DNA from: Gemmatimonadaceae bacterium | GTDB lineage: Bacteria > Gemmatimonadota > Gemmatimonadetes > Gemmatimonadales > Gemmatimonadaceae | Assembly: GCA_025930755.1 (NCBI GenBank) | Contig: JAICOJ010000027.1 | Span: 1 to 33,209 of the forward strand | Length of the DNA stretch: 33,209 bases | Reading direction: 5' to 3' | Part shown: positions 25,141-32,201 of the stretch, one piece after another | How positions within the stretch are numbered: position 1 is the stretch's first letter | Layout: each line of letters starts with the position of its first letter | The notes under the pieces: generated by a model | Seen by the model: the letters and a program-made list of their open reading frames with translations, nothing else | The model's database searches: none | What the model was told of the DNA's origin: nothing | Translations under genes and position numbers: made by a program

Positions 25141-26946
25141 CCTCACCGTCACCATCCGCCACACCCCACCACCGTCTCGCCTGAAGGTCGACTGAAAGAA
25201 GACCTCGCGATGCTCGCGGCGCTGGCTGCCGCGGAGGACGTAGTCGAAGCTGCCGGCGATCGCGACGTCCGCGCTGGATCCGGATTGGTCCATCGAGGCA
25301 ATCGACAGCGTGGCCTGGATCTGCTCGGTCGATTGAAAGAATTGCTCCCACGCCTGCTGCTGCGACGCCGTTAGGCCGGGATACACGCGGCGCACCGCGG
25401 CGACGTCGCGAGACGCGATGGCTCGAGCGTACTCGTCGACGATCGCCTCGATTGCCGGTCTGGGGTTCTGCACCGAGGGGGCGGGCACCACCGGCGCCAG
25501 CGTGTCTGGCCGGGGCGCTTGTGTAACCACGGGAAGCGCCGGCCGTGCATCCGCTCGCTCGAGCGTGGTCCGTGTGCGCGCTGCGTTCTCGGCGGCGAGC
25601 CACGAAGATGACGCGCCCGACATCTGTCTCATCGCATCGGCGAGGCGCCCCGACCGCGCGAGCGCCTGGGCCGAGTCCATGGCGGTGTCACCGGGCCCGA
25701 GCTCCGCGGCGCTCGCACCGGCGGCGGCGGCACGCTGTCGCGCCTCGAGCGCCTCGGCCAGGGTATTCCGCGGAAGCGAAACCGGCTGACGAGCGGGCAC
25801 GTTAGGCGTGCGCGGTGGAGCGGGCGTCTCTCTCGCCGGACGTGTCGGGGCCGCCACCGGCGGCTGCTCGACGACAGGCGGCGGTGTCGGGAGCGTGGCA
25901 GGGGTCGTATCGCGACCGCTCGGCAGGGCGGTCGTGTCGACCGAGGCGACGAAGGACCGGTCACCAGTGTCTTGCCGAGTGCGCTGCGCGACGAGCCAGA
26001 CGGCGATGATGACGGCGGCGACGGCGATCGAGTATGGAATGATCAGACCGGGCCCCCAGAGGCGATTGCGCGTGCGAGCGCCTGAGCTGCGACGCGGGCC
26101 TGCTCCGGGACCAAAGAGTGCCGCGCTGAACTCATCGGCGGTCGTGAAGCGATCGGCGGGATCGAGCTCGAGTGCCTTGGCGATCACGCCGTCGATGCGC
26201 TCCGACACCGTCGCTCGCGAGTCTCGTACGGAAGGCGCGCGCTCGGTGAAGCGGCGCACGAGCTTGAGCTCGCCATCGGGACCGATGAACGGGGGAACGC
26301 CAACCAGCATCTCGTACAGCACGCATCCGAGGCTGTAGATGTCGCTGCGGCCATCGATGGTCATGTCGCCCGCAGCCTGCTCCGGACTCATGTACGCGGG
26401 CGTCCCCACGACGACGCCACTGGACGTCAACGTTTCCCACTTCTCGCCGCCCGACTTGCTGATGGCGCGAGCGATCCCGAAGTCGGTGACGAGTGCGTGG
26501 CCCGCCGAGAGGAGGATGTTCTCGGGCTTGATGTCCCGATGAACGACGCCGTACGAATGCGCGTAGGCGAGCGCATCGGCGATCTCGCGCACGATGCCGA
26601 GCGCGGCATCGACGGGGAGTCGGTGCTCGCGCCGGAGACGATCGCGCAGGGAATCCCCGCTCACGAACGGCATCACGTAGAAGATGCGGTTGTCCGCCTC
26701 GCCCGAATCGTACAGGGGGAGGATGTGCGGATGCTGCAGGCGCGAGGTGAGCTTGATCTCGTGCAGGAACCGGCCGGCGCCCAGGAGGGCACCGATCTCG
26801 GGATTCAGCAGCTTGACCGCGACCTGGCGGTCGTGCTTGGTGTCGCGCGCGAGGTAGACGGTCGCCATGCCGCCCTGCCCGATCGGCCGCTCGACGATGT
26901 ACCGCTGGCCGAGTAGGGCTTGCAGTTCCTCGACCGTATTACTCAC
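25138..26946 (-). CDS. Membrane Ser/Thr protein kinase with NTF2-like C-terminal domain
   Basis: A 602-residue Hanks-type kinase. Kinase domain about 16-278: GQGGMATVYLARD, Lys45 (VAVKLL), HRDIKPEN (136-143), DFG (155-157), GTPAYMSPEQ. A single helix (about 299-320) crosses the membrane. A Pro/Thr/Ala-rich stalk (340-385) leads to a helical Ala-rich part (390-450) and a C-terminal ~115-residue domain (IEAIVDEYARAIASRDVAAV ... HREVFFQSTFRRDGGGVWRM) that looks like an NTF2/SnoaL-type fold. The first 60 residues are nearly the same as in the kinase at 9655, but the sensor half is unrelated. GTG start with GAGGAA upstream. Shares its stop codon with the inverted repeat at its 3' end. Confidence 0.92.
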   Translation of the reverse strand: MSNTVEELQALLGQRYIVERPIGQGGMATVYLARDTKHDRQVAVKLLNPEIGALLGAGRFLHEIKLTSRLQHPHILPLYDSGEADNRIFYVMPFVSGDSLRDRLRREHRLPVDAALGIVREIADALAYAHSYGVVHRDIKPENILLSAGHALVTDFGIARAISKSGGEKWETLTSSGVVVGTPAYMSPEQAAGDMTIDGRSDIYSLGCVLYEMLVGVPPFIGPDGELKLVRRFTERAPSVRDSRATVSERIDGVIAKALELDPADRFTTADEFSAALFGPGAGPRRSSGARTRNRLWGPGLIIPYSIAVAAVIIAVWLVAQRTRQDTGDRSFVASVDTTALPSGRDTTPATLPTPPPVVEQPPVAAPTRPARETPAPPRTPNVPARQPVSLPRNTLAEALEARQRAAAAGASAAELGPGDTAMDSAQALARSGRLADAMRQMSGASSSWLAAENAARTRTTLERADARPALPVVTQAPRPDTLAPVVPAPSVQNPRPAIEAIVDEYARAIASRDVAAVRRVYPGLTASQQQAWEQFFQSTEQIQATLSIASMDQSGSSADVAIAGSFDYVLRGSQRREHREVFFQSTFRRDGGGVWRMVTVR

Positions 26947-26981
26947 GCGCGTTCCTCGTAAACAGTTAGGGCGGGTGCAAC

Positions 26982-27010
26982 AGTATAGGAGGCTGCGCCC
27001 CGAGCGACCA
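26982..27010 (-). promoter_or_regulatory. Candidate -10 box upstream of second kinase
   Basis: On the minus strand TATACT (plus 26982-26987) matches the -10 consensus at five of six positions and would start transcription near 26975, about 29 nt before GTG 26946. The position 17 bp further upstream (TGGTCG, plus 27005-27010) is a poor -35. A near-match to the octamer (CCTAAC) lies in the leader. Confidence 0.35.
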
Positions 27011-27115
27011 GATCATGCGAGTCCGAAACGCCTGAATTGGGGTCCAGCCCCCGACGGCAGTGGGCGTGCTACCTGGGCTCGTTGAGCATGCACTCCGCGA
27101 TTCAGACGCGGGCGC

Positions 27116-27427
27116 CTAGCTCTCGATCTTGTAGATCTCCCGTCGCCCATAATCGACGAGATCGTGGTACCCTTTCATGATGTTGTCGAACTCCTTCGCG
27201 AGCTCCGGCGTAATCCCCTCGCCCTGCATCATCTGCTCGAAGACCTGCATGCTCGCCACCTCGAACTCGGAGGTGATCGTCCAGTAGCGCTCGCCGCAGA
27301 AGTCGGTCATGACGCGCATCTTCCCGAAGCCGGCCTGCTCGTTGAGCTTCGACATGGCGAGAAACTTCTCCACCATGGGGCGGACCTTGCCGGGCTTGCA
27401 GTACATGATTTCGCGAATGAGCAGCAT
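27116..27427 (-). CDS. NIPSNAP/Dabb-like small protein
   Basis: A 103-residue protein with a beta-alpha-beta ferredoxin-like pattern: MLLIREIMYCKPGKVRPMVE, FLAMSKLNEQAGFGKMRVMT, RYWTITSEFEVASMQVFEQM and a helical C-terminus ending in YGRREIYKIES. This fits dimeric alpha-beta barrel proteins of the NIPSNAP/Dabb type, but the exact family is uncertain. ATG 27427 has AGGAG six bases upstream; a longer frame passes through the repeat upstream and is not real. Divergent from the AlkZ-like gene. Possibly downstream in a transcript leading to the kinase (169 bp gap). No activity can be named. Confidence 0.8.
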   Translation of the reverse strand: MLLIREIMYCKPGKVRPMVEKFLAMSKLNEQAGFGKMRVMTDFCGERYWTITSEFEVASMQVFEQMMQGEGITPELAKEFDNIMKGYHDLVDYGRREIYKIES

Positions 27428-27480
27428 CGTAGCTCCTGAGTAGGATGTGGGTGTGCCAAGGTGATCGAGGTCGTCGAGGC

Positions 27481-27530
27481 TGTCGAGGTGATCGAGGACC
27501 GGAGGCGACATTGCCTCGATCACCTCGACA
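27481..27530. repeat. 17-bp inverted repeat of TCGAGG units in divergent gap
   Basis: TGTCGAGGTGATCGAGG (27481-27497) and its exact complement (27514-27530) flank a 16-bp loop. To the left, GTGATCGAGGTCGTCGAGG continues the same unit for another 20 bp, so the array spans about 27460-27550 in degenerate form. It occupies most of the 128-bp gap between the two divergent start codons and must overlap at least one promoter. Confidence 0.8.
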
Positions 27531-27555
27531 CCCTGGCGATCGTCGACTACCTCTG

Positions 27556-28635
27556 ATGCGCATGGACATCGCCCGCCGCCGGCTGGCCCGTCAACACCTC
27601 ATTCATCCCACGCTTTCCGACCCCGCCGAGGTCGTCCGCGTTCTTGGGGCCGTCCAGGCGCAGGACTTTGGTGGGGCGAAGTGGGCGCTCGGCATGCGCA
27701 CGCGAGGCTCGACTGACGCCAGCATTGAGCGTGCCTTCGCCGAGGGGTCGATCGTGCGGACGCATGTGCTGCGACCGACCTGGCACTTCATTACGCCGGC
27801 CGACATTCGATGGATGCTCGCCCTCACCGGCCCGCGCGTCAAAGCGACAATGGCGTCCTACGACCGCAAGCTCGAGCTGGACGACGCGTTCTTCCGGCGC
27901 AGCAACGCGGCCATCGTGCGCGCGCTGCGGGACGGAAAACAATTGACGCGCGCAGAGCTCGGCGAGACGCTGCGTCAGGCGGGACTCGACGTCGGTGGGT
28001 CGCAGCGGCTCGGTCACATTCTCCTCCGCCCAGAGCTCGACGCGATCATCTGCAGCGGCGCCCGGCGTGGTAAGCAGTTCACGTACGCCTTGCTCGACGA
28101 GCGCGTGCCCGCCGCGGCGGCGAGGCCGCGCGATGAGGCGCTGCTCGATTTGACGACGCGGTACTTCGCCACGCGTGGGCCGGCGACGGCGCACGACTTC
28201 GCCTGGTGGTCGGGACTCACCGTCGCCGATGCCAGGCGCGGGATCGAGATGGCTGGCGTCGCCCTCGAGCGCGAGGTCATCGACGACACGTCGTACTGGT
28301 CAGATCCGTCAGCGCGCATGTCGGCCTGGCGCTCCCCGAAGGTCTTTCTGCTCCCTAACTACGACGAATTCTTCATCGGTCACAGGGACCGCAGCGCGAT
28401 CGGCACGCGTCTCAAGTCCGCCAGGCTCGTCACCGGCGGCGACGCGCTGATCTCGCACGTCATTGCCGTCGATGGGCAGCTCGTGGGCGGCTGGAGGCGC
28501 ACCCTAACGAACGACCACGTGACGATCGATGTGCGCCTGCTGACGCGTCTGACCTCGCCCGAGCGCCAGGCGCTCGATCGGGCGGCGCGACGTCACGGCG
28601 AGTTTCTGGCCCGTCGTACTATAGTTCGCGCCTAG
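27556..28635 (+). CDS. Winged-helix DNA-binding protein, AlkZ/YcaQ-type (HTH_42)
   Basis: A 359-residue protein of the HTH_42 (winged-helix DNA-binding domain) family, which includes the AlkZ and YcaQ glycosylases that unhook DNA crosslinks. Typical blocks: LARQHLIHP, VVRVLGAVQAQDFGGAKWAL, VRTHVLRPTWHFITPADIRWML, RGPATAHDFAWWSGL, VFLLPNYDEFFIGHRDRS and VDGQLVGGWRRTL. The Gln34-Ala-Gln36 motif corresponds to the QxQ catalytic motif of AlkZ-like enzymes. The family is large and many members are uncharacterised, so glycosylase activity is inference. ATG 27556 or 27562; no clear ribosome site. The TAG stop overlaps the tandem heptamer array. Confidence 0.88.
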   Translation: MRMDIARRRLARQHLIHPTLSDPAEVVRVLGAVQAQDFGGAKWALGMRTRGSTDASIERAFAEGSIVRTHVLRPTWHFITPADIRWMLALTGPRVKATMASYDRKLELDDAFFRRSNAAIVRALRDGKQLTRAELGETLRQAGLDVGGSQRLGHILLRPELDAIICSGARRGKQFTYALLDERVPAAAARPRDEALLDLTTRYFATRGPATAHDFAWWSGLTVADARRGIEMAGVALEREVIDDTSYWSDPSARMSAWRSPKVFLLPNYDEFFIGHRDRSAIGTRLKSARLVTGGDALISHVIAVDGQLVGGWRRTLTNDHVTIDVRLLTRLTSPERQALDRAARRHGEFLARRTIVRA

Positions 28636-28675
28636 CTCGCAGCTCGCAGCTCGCAGTTCGCAGTTCGCAGTTCGC
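28634..28675. repeat. Six tandem heptamers AGCTCGC/AGTTCGC
   Basis: Three copies of AGCTCGC (28634-28654) followed by three of AGTTCGC (28655-28675), without interruption. The first copy begins in the stop codon of the AlkZ-like gene; the array ends five bases before the stop of the convergent membrane-protein gene. It is the same heptamer (reverse complement GCGAACT) as in the 32.1-kb element, but here only one arm exists. Confidence 0.92.
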
Positions 28676-28679
28676 AGTT

Positions 28680-29192
28680 TTAGAGGTACCTCGCCGTCGC
28701 CATGGCGATCACGGCAACCAGCAGCAGCGATGCGACGATCCGCATCCCCTTTCCCATCTTCGCCTGTAACGCAGCCATCTCCGCCGCTTGTTCGGCCGAC
28801 GGTGGGCGACCCGTCGCCTGAATCGCCTCGCCCAGCTTTCCAAGACGCACGCCGGAGCGACTCACGAACGCGCCACCGATGATGGCGGCGACGATCGTCG
28901 CCACTCCACCGATACCGAAGATCATCGCGGAGTTCGTTCGCACCCAGGCTCCGTTCATCGCCATCGCGCGACCATACAGGATGAGTCCCGACAGCATCGT
29001 CAGGCCGGCGGCGGCGTTCATGAACACGGGCAGGCGCCGCCGCTGGATCTGCTGCATGAAGGGCGCGCCGCCGGGCCCGGCGTCGCGCACCGAGGGAAAG
29101 ATGAACCCAACCATGAGGAAGACGGCGCCGGCCCAGAAGACGCCGCTGACGATGTGGAGGAGCCGCAGCACCAGCGTAATGGTCTGATCCAT
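28680..29192 (-). CDS. Four-helix integral membrane protein, DUF2269/CopD-like
   Basis: A 170-residue membrane protein with helices at about 6-30, 55-75, 89-110 and 149-168. The first helix carries LRLLHIVSGVFWAGAVFLM, reminiscent of DUF2269 and CopD-like membrane proteins, where the His may bind metal or haem; the family assignment is tentative. A soluble helical segment (about 115-148) precedes the last helix. ATG 29192 is chosen because the protein starts directly at the first helix; the frame is open upstream. Converges on the AlkZ-like gene across a heptamer array. Function unknown. Confidence 0.8.
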   Translation of the reverse strand: MDQTITLVLRLLHIVSGVFWAGAVFLMVGFIFPSVRDAGPGGAPFMQQIQRRRLPVFMNAAAGLTMLSGLILYGRAMAMNGAWVRTNSAMIFGIGGVATIVAAIIGGAFVSRSGVRLGKLGEAIQATGRPPSAEQAAEMAALQAKMGKGMRIVASLLLVAVIAMATARYL

Positions 29193-29301
29193 GTCGAGCA
29201 CACGGGAAAGGGGTGGGATCACGCCCGCCTTACATCGTGGAGAATGGGGCGACCGGCGCCCCGGTTCCCGCAATTCGGACGCCGCCCAACCTGTTTCCAG
29301 A

Positions 29302-29320
29302 GAGACGGTTCGGCCGTCTC
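29302..29320 (+). promoter_or_regulatory. 7-bp hairpin with UUCG-type loop in small-ORF leader
   Basis: GAGACGG (29302-29308), loop TTCGG, CCGTCTC (29314-29320): a perfect 7-bp stem with a stable tetraloop-like turn. It lies 46 bp before the GTG of the small ORF. It may be a leader structure or, on transcription from the left, a terminator; no T tract follows. Confidence 0.45.
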
Positions 29321-29365
29321 ATTACAGGAGGGCCGTTAGGATAGACCACGTTCAAGAGAGGAATT

Positions 29366-29572
29366 GTGCATACGCGCACAGTGACCGATGAGGATGGCCG
29401 TGTTTGGTCGTTGAGCCCGGAGACCCGCCGCACGCCCGCCGCGGGCCGTGACGTCGTACTCGTGGCCACGACGCCGTCAGTGCCGAACCCGGTGAGACTG
29501 ACGGTCGGCTGGCAGTGGCTAAAAATGGCGGAGAAGGGGCTGGCGCGGATGATCGCTGCGGCCCTGCGGTAG
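29366..29572 (+). CDS. Small hypothetical protein (68 aa)
   Basis: A 68-residue frame starting at GTG 29366 with AGAGAGG six to seven bases upstream. The sequence (MHTRTVTDEDGRVWSLSPET ... VRLTVGWQWLKMAEKGLARM) has a balanced composition with a plausible beta-rich start and a C-terminal helix, unlike the Arg/Ser-rich shadow frames of this GC-rich DNA. I do not recognise a family. It has its own leader hairpin and is followed after 45 bp by a 60-bp perfect palindrome that could terminate it. Real gene is more likely than not, but unproven. Confidence 0.55.
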   Translation: MHTRTVTDEDGRVWSLSPETRRTPAAGRDVVLVATTPSVPNPVRLTVGWQWLKMAEKGLARMIAAALR

Positions 29573-29617
29573 CGGAATTCCGGCGGTGGCGACACCGACA
29601 GCCTGAACCCCCGAACT

Positions 29618-29677
29618 ACACGAAAGACTCGAGGGCCACGAATACCGCGGTATTCGTGGCCCTCGAGTCTTTCGTGT
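29618..29677. repeat. 60-bp perfect palindrome without spacer
   Basis: Every base from 29618 to 29647 pairs with 29648 to 29677: ACACGAAAGACTCGAGG... on each strand, centred on CCGCGG. There is no loop. It lies 45 bp after the small ORF and about 280 bp before the MFS gene. It can form a cruciform in DNA and a very stable RNA hairpin. It may be a terminator or a member of the window's group of inverted-repeat spacers, although it lacks the short tandem units. Confidence 0.93.
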
Positions 29678-29958
29678 GATCCGGTGGTTCCAAGGTGCCC
29701 ATGGCGCGGCGGACCGCTGAGGTCGGCGCGCACATTCTCGTGTGACGGGAGACGTCGGGAGCCGGGTCTCCTCGCAACCGGCGCTGTCAGGGATCGCTGA
29801 CAAATGTTTGCCCGGTACCTGGAACCAACGATACCTCCAGGTGCTTGACCAGCATGCGGCCGCCGATGAACGCGAGGGCCCTGTCGCCGTCTCTCCGCGT
29901 TCGTGCACAGGGCGGCTCTTCGACCTCGCCGGATCAGTAGCCTCAATCACGACGTCCG
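29678..29958. other. Leader/promoter region of the MFS gene
   Basis: No convincing gene; a 74-codon frame here has random composition. Two weak stems are present: TGTCAG-ggatcg-CTGACA (29785-29802) and ACCTGG...CCAGGT (29817-29842). One of them could be an operator for a regulator of the exporter. There is no clear ribosome site before ATG 29959. Confidence 0.4.
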
Positions 29959-31557
29959 ATGTCTGAAGTCACCAGAGCAACGCGCCGCGAATGGGTTGGA
30001 CTCGCGGTCATCGCGCTCCCCTGCCTGTTGTACTCGATGGACCTGACGGTCCTGTATCTTGCCGTCCCGCATCTCACCGCGGATCTCAAGCCCACGAGTG
30101 CGCAGCTCCTGTGGATCAGCGACATCTACGGATTCCTGATCGCCGGCTCCCTCATCACGATGGGAACGTTAGGCGACCGGATCGGGCGCCGGCGGCTCCT
30201 GCTCATCGGGGCGACGGCGTTCGGCGTCGCGTCAGTGCTTGCCGCGTTCTCCAATAGCGCCGAGATGCTGATCGCGACACGCGCCCTGCTGGGCGTGGCG
30301 GGCGCGACGCTGGCCCCGTCGACGCTGTCGCTCATCCGCAACATGTTCCTCGACCCGCAGCAGCGGACCGTCGCCATCGGCATTTGGGCGACGAGCTTCT
30401 CGGTCGGGGGCGCGCTCGGTCCGCTCCTGGGCGGCGTGATGCTCGAGCATTTCTGGTGGGGGTCGGTCTTTCTGTTAGGCGTGCCCGTGATGGCGCTGTT
30501 GCTCGTGGTCGGCCCAAAGCTGCTTCCCGAGTTCCGCGACCCGAACGCCGGGCGCCTCGACCTCACGAGCGCGGCCATGTCGCTGACGGCGGTGTTGTCG
30601 ATCATCTACGGGCTCAAGCGTATCGCCCAGGACGGGGTCGGAGTCGTGCCGGCGATGTTCATCGTTACGGGAATCGCGATCGGCGTGCTGTTCGTTGGCC
30701 GTCAGCGCCGTCTCGCCGATCCGTTCATCGACCTCCGACTGTTTCGCGCTCCCGCATTCAGCGCGGCGCTGGCGACGAACACGCTCGGCATCTTCGTGGC
30801 CTTCGGCACCTTCCTGTTCACGTCGCAGTACCTGCAGCTGGTGCTGGGCTTCTCTCCGCTCGTCGCCGGACTGTGGACGCTGCCGTCCTCGCTCGGCTTC
30901 GTCATCGGCTCGATGGCCGCACCGCTCCTCGTACGCCGCGCTCGACCGGCGTACGTGATGGCCGGCGGACTGACGCTCGTCGCGGCGGGACTCATGCTCA
31001 TGACGCAGGTCGAGGGTGAGCGTGCCCTCACCCTTCTCGTGACGGGCACGGTGGTGCTGGCGCTGGGCCTGTCCCCGGTCGTCACGCTGGGAACCGATCT
31101 GATCGTCGGAAGCGCGCCGCCCGAACGCGCCGGAGCGGCCTCATCCCTCTCGGAGACGGGCGCCGAGCTGGGTGGAGCGTTAGGCATCGCGGTGCTCGGC
31201 AGCATTGGCACCGCCGTGTATCGCTCGATGATGGCCGAGGCGGTGCCACGGGGCGTGCCGGCCGAGGCCGCCGAGGCCGCGCGCGGCACGCTGGGGGGCG
31301 CGCTGGCGACGGCGGAGCAGCTTCCGCCGGCGATCGGCGCCGAGCTCGTGAGCGCGGCGCGTGACGCCTTCTCGGAGGGGCTGGAGCTCACCGCCTCGGT
31401 CTCGGCGATGGTCGCGATCGCGACGGCAGCGATGGCCGCGATCGTATTGCGACGTGCGCGCGCCGGCGGTGCGCACGTCGAGTCGCCTGTCAGCCACGAC
31501 GACGTGGCCCCTGGAGTCGAGACGATCTTCGCCGGCGCGGCGCAGGAGAAGCGATGA
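29959..31557 (+). CDS. MFS drug/cation exporter, DHA2 (14-helix) family
   Basis: A 532-residue proton-driven exporter of the QacA/SmvA-like DHA2 group. Evidence: 14 hydrophobic segments; Asp28 in the first helix (LLYSMDLTVLYLAVPHL), typical of cation-exporting members; motif A GTLGDRIGRRRLL between helices two and three; motif C SVGGALGPLLGGVML in helix five. It ends in a soluble tail (after about 500). All three TTA leucine codons I can find in the gene are inside GTTAGGC. The stop overlaps the ATG of the DinB-family gene (ATGA), implying co-translation. The likely substrates are lipophilic cations or antiseptics (family knowledge), not proven. Confidence 0.92.
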   Translation: MSEVTRATRREWVGLAVIALPCLLYSMDLTVLYLAVPHLTADLKPTSAQLLWISDIYGFLIAGSLITMGTLGDRIGRRRLLLIGATAFGVASVLAAFSNSAEMLIATRALLGVAGATLAPSTLSLIRNMFLDPQQRTVAIGIWATSFSVGGALGPLLGGVMLEHFWWGSVFLLGVPVMALLLVVGPKLLPEFRDPNAGRLDLTSAAMSLTAVLSIIYGLKRIAQDGVGVVPAMFIVTGIAIGVLFVGRQRRLADPFIDLRLFRAPAFSAALATNTLGIFVAFGTFLFTSQYLQLVLGFSPLVAGLWTLPSSLGFVIGSMAAPLLVRRARPAYVMAGGLTLVAAGLMLMTQVEGERALTLLVTGTVVLALGLSPVVTLGTDLIVGSAPPERAGAASSLSETGAELGGALGIAVLGSIGTAVYRSMMAEAVPRGVPAEAAEAARGTLGGALATAEQLPPAIGAELVSAARDAFSEGLELTASVSAMVAIATAAMAAIVLRRARAGGAHVESPVSHDDVAPGVETIFAGAAQEKR

Positions 31558-32096
31558 GCACGACGATCGACGCAGCCACCGAGCGGCCCGGGCCCGACGA
31601 GTACGACGCGTACTATCACAAGTACATCTCGCTCGTGCCCGATGGGGACATCACCGTCACCCTGGCGCGGGCATTTCCGCAGACCCGCGAGATCCTGGAA
31701 ACCGTGCCCCTCGGCCGCGAGGGCTGGGCGTACGAGGCCGGGAAGTGGAATTTCCGGGAGGTGGTGGGCCATCTCGCCGACATGGAACGCGTCTTCGCCG
31801 GGCGCGCGCTGTGGATCGCGCGCGACCCGGAGACGGCGCTGCCCTCGTTCGAGCAGAACGTCTGGGCGCCGAACAGCAACGCGCGTCACCGCCCCCTTCG
31901 AGAGCTGCTCTACGAGTGGGCGTCGGTACGAGCGGCAAGCCTAACGCTCGTACAGAGCTTCGATCCCGAGACGATGGTGCGCGTTGGAACCGCGTCCGGT
32001 CTGCGCTTCAGCGTGCGCAGTCTCGTATGGATGATCGCGGGCCATGAGCTCCATCATCGCGAGCTGCTGCGCGAGCGGTACGGGCTGACGGAATAG
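31554..32096 (+). CDS. DinB-family (DinB_2) putative metal-dependent protein
   Basis: A 180-residue four-helix-bundle protein of the DinB/YfiT superfamily. The expected metal-binding triad is present: His73 (EVVGHLADMERV), His164 and His168 (MIAGHELHHRE). Additional family marks: KWNFREVVGHLADME and RPLRELLYEWASVRAA. The start overlaps the MFS stop by four bases, with AGGAG five bases upstream. Members act in thiol-dependent (mycothiol or bacillithiol) detoxification or have unknown roles. Coupling to an exporter suggests a joint detoxification unit (inference). A heptamer inverted repeat begins immediately after the stop. Confidence 0.92.
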   Translation: MSTTIDAATERPGPDEYDAYYHKYISLVPDGDITVTLARAFPQTREILETVPLGREGWAYEAGKWNFREVVGHLADMERVFAGRALWIARDPETALPSFEQNVWAPNSNARHRPLRELLYEWASVRAASLTLVQSFDPETMVRVGTASGLRFSVRSLVWMIAGHELHHRELLRERYGLTE

Positions 32097-32197
32097 GACT
32101 GCGAACTGCGAACTGCGGACTGCGAACTGCGAACTGCGAGCTGACGGGTGAAAAGTAGGAGGCTGTTTTCGCAGTTCGCAGTTCGCAGTTCGCAGTC
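32097..32197. repeat. 101-bp inverted repeat of ACTGCGA heptamers
   Basis: The left arm (32097-32139) has six tandem ACTGCGA units with one variant (GGACTGCG). The right arm (32170-32197) has four units in the opposite orientation (CGCAGTT). The 28-bp right arm pairs with the first 28 bp of the left arm with one mismatch, or in a shifted register with the second half. It starts at the base after the DinB stop and ends four bases before the metK stop, filling the convergent gap. Heptamer shared with the array at 28634-28675. Confidence 0.92.
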
Positions 32198-32201
32198 TCA
32201 T

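Noticed and set aside
28634-28675. Possible CRISPR-like array
   Set aside because: The units are contiguous 7-mers without spacers and there are no cas genes.
29742-29966. 74-codon plus-strand frame before the MFS gene
   Set aside because: No ribosome site, random composition and overlap with the MFS start; treated as leader DNA.
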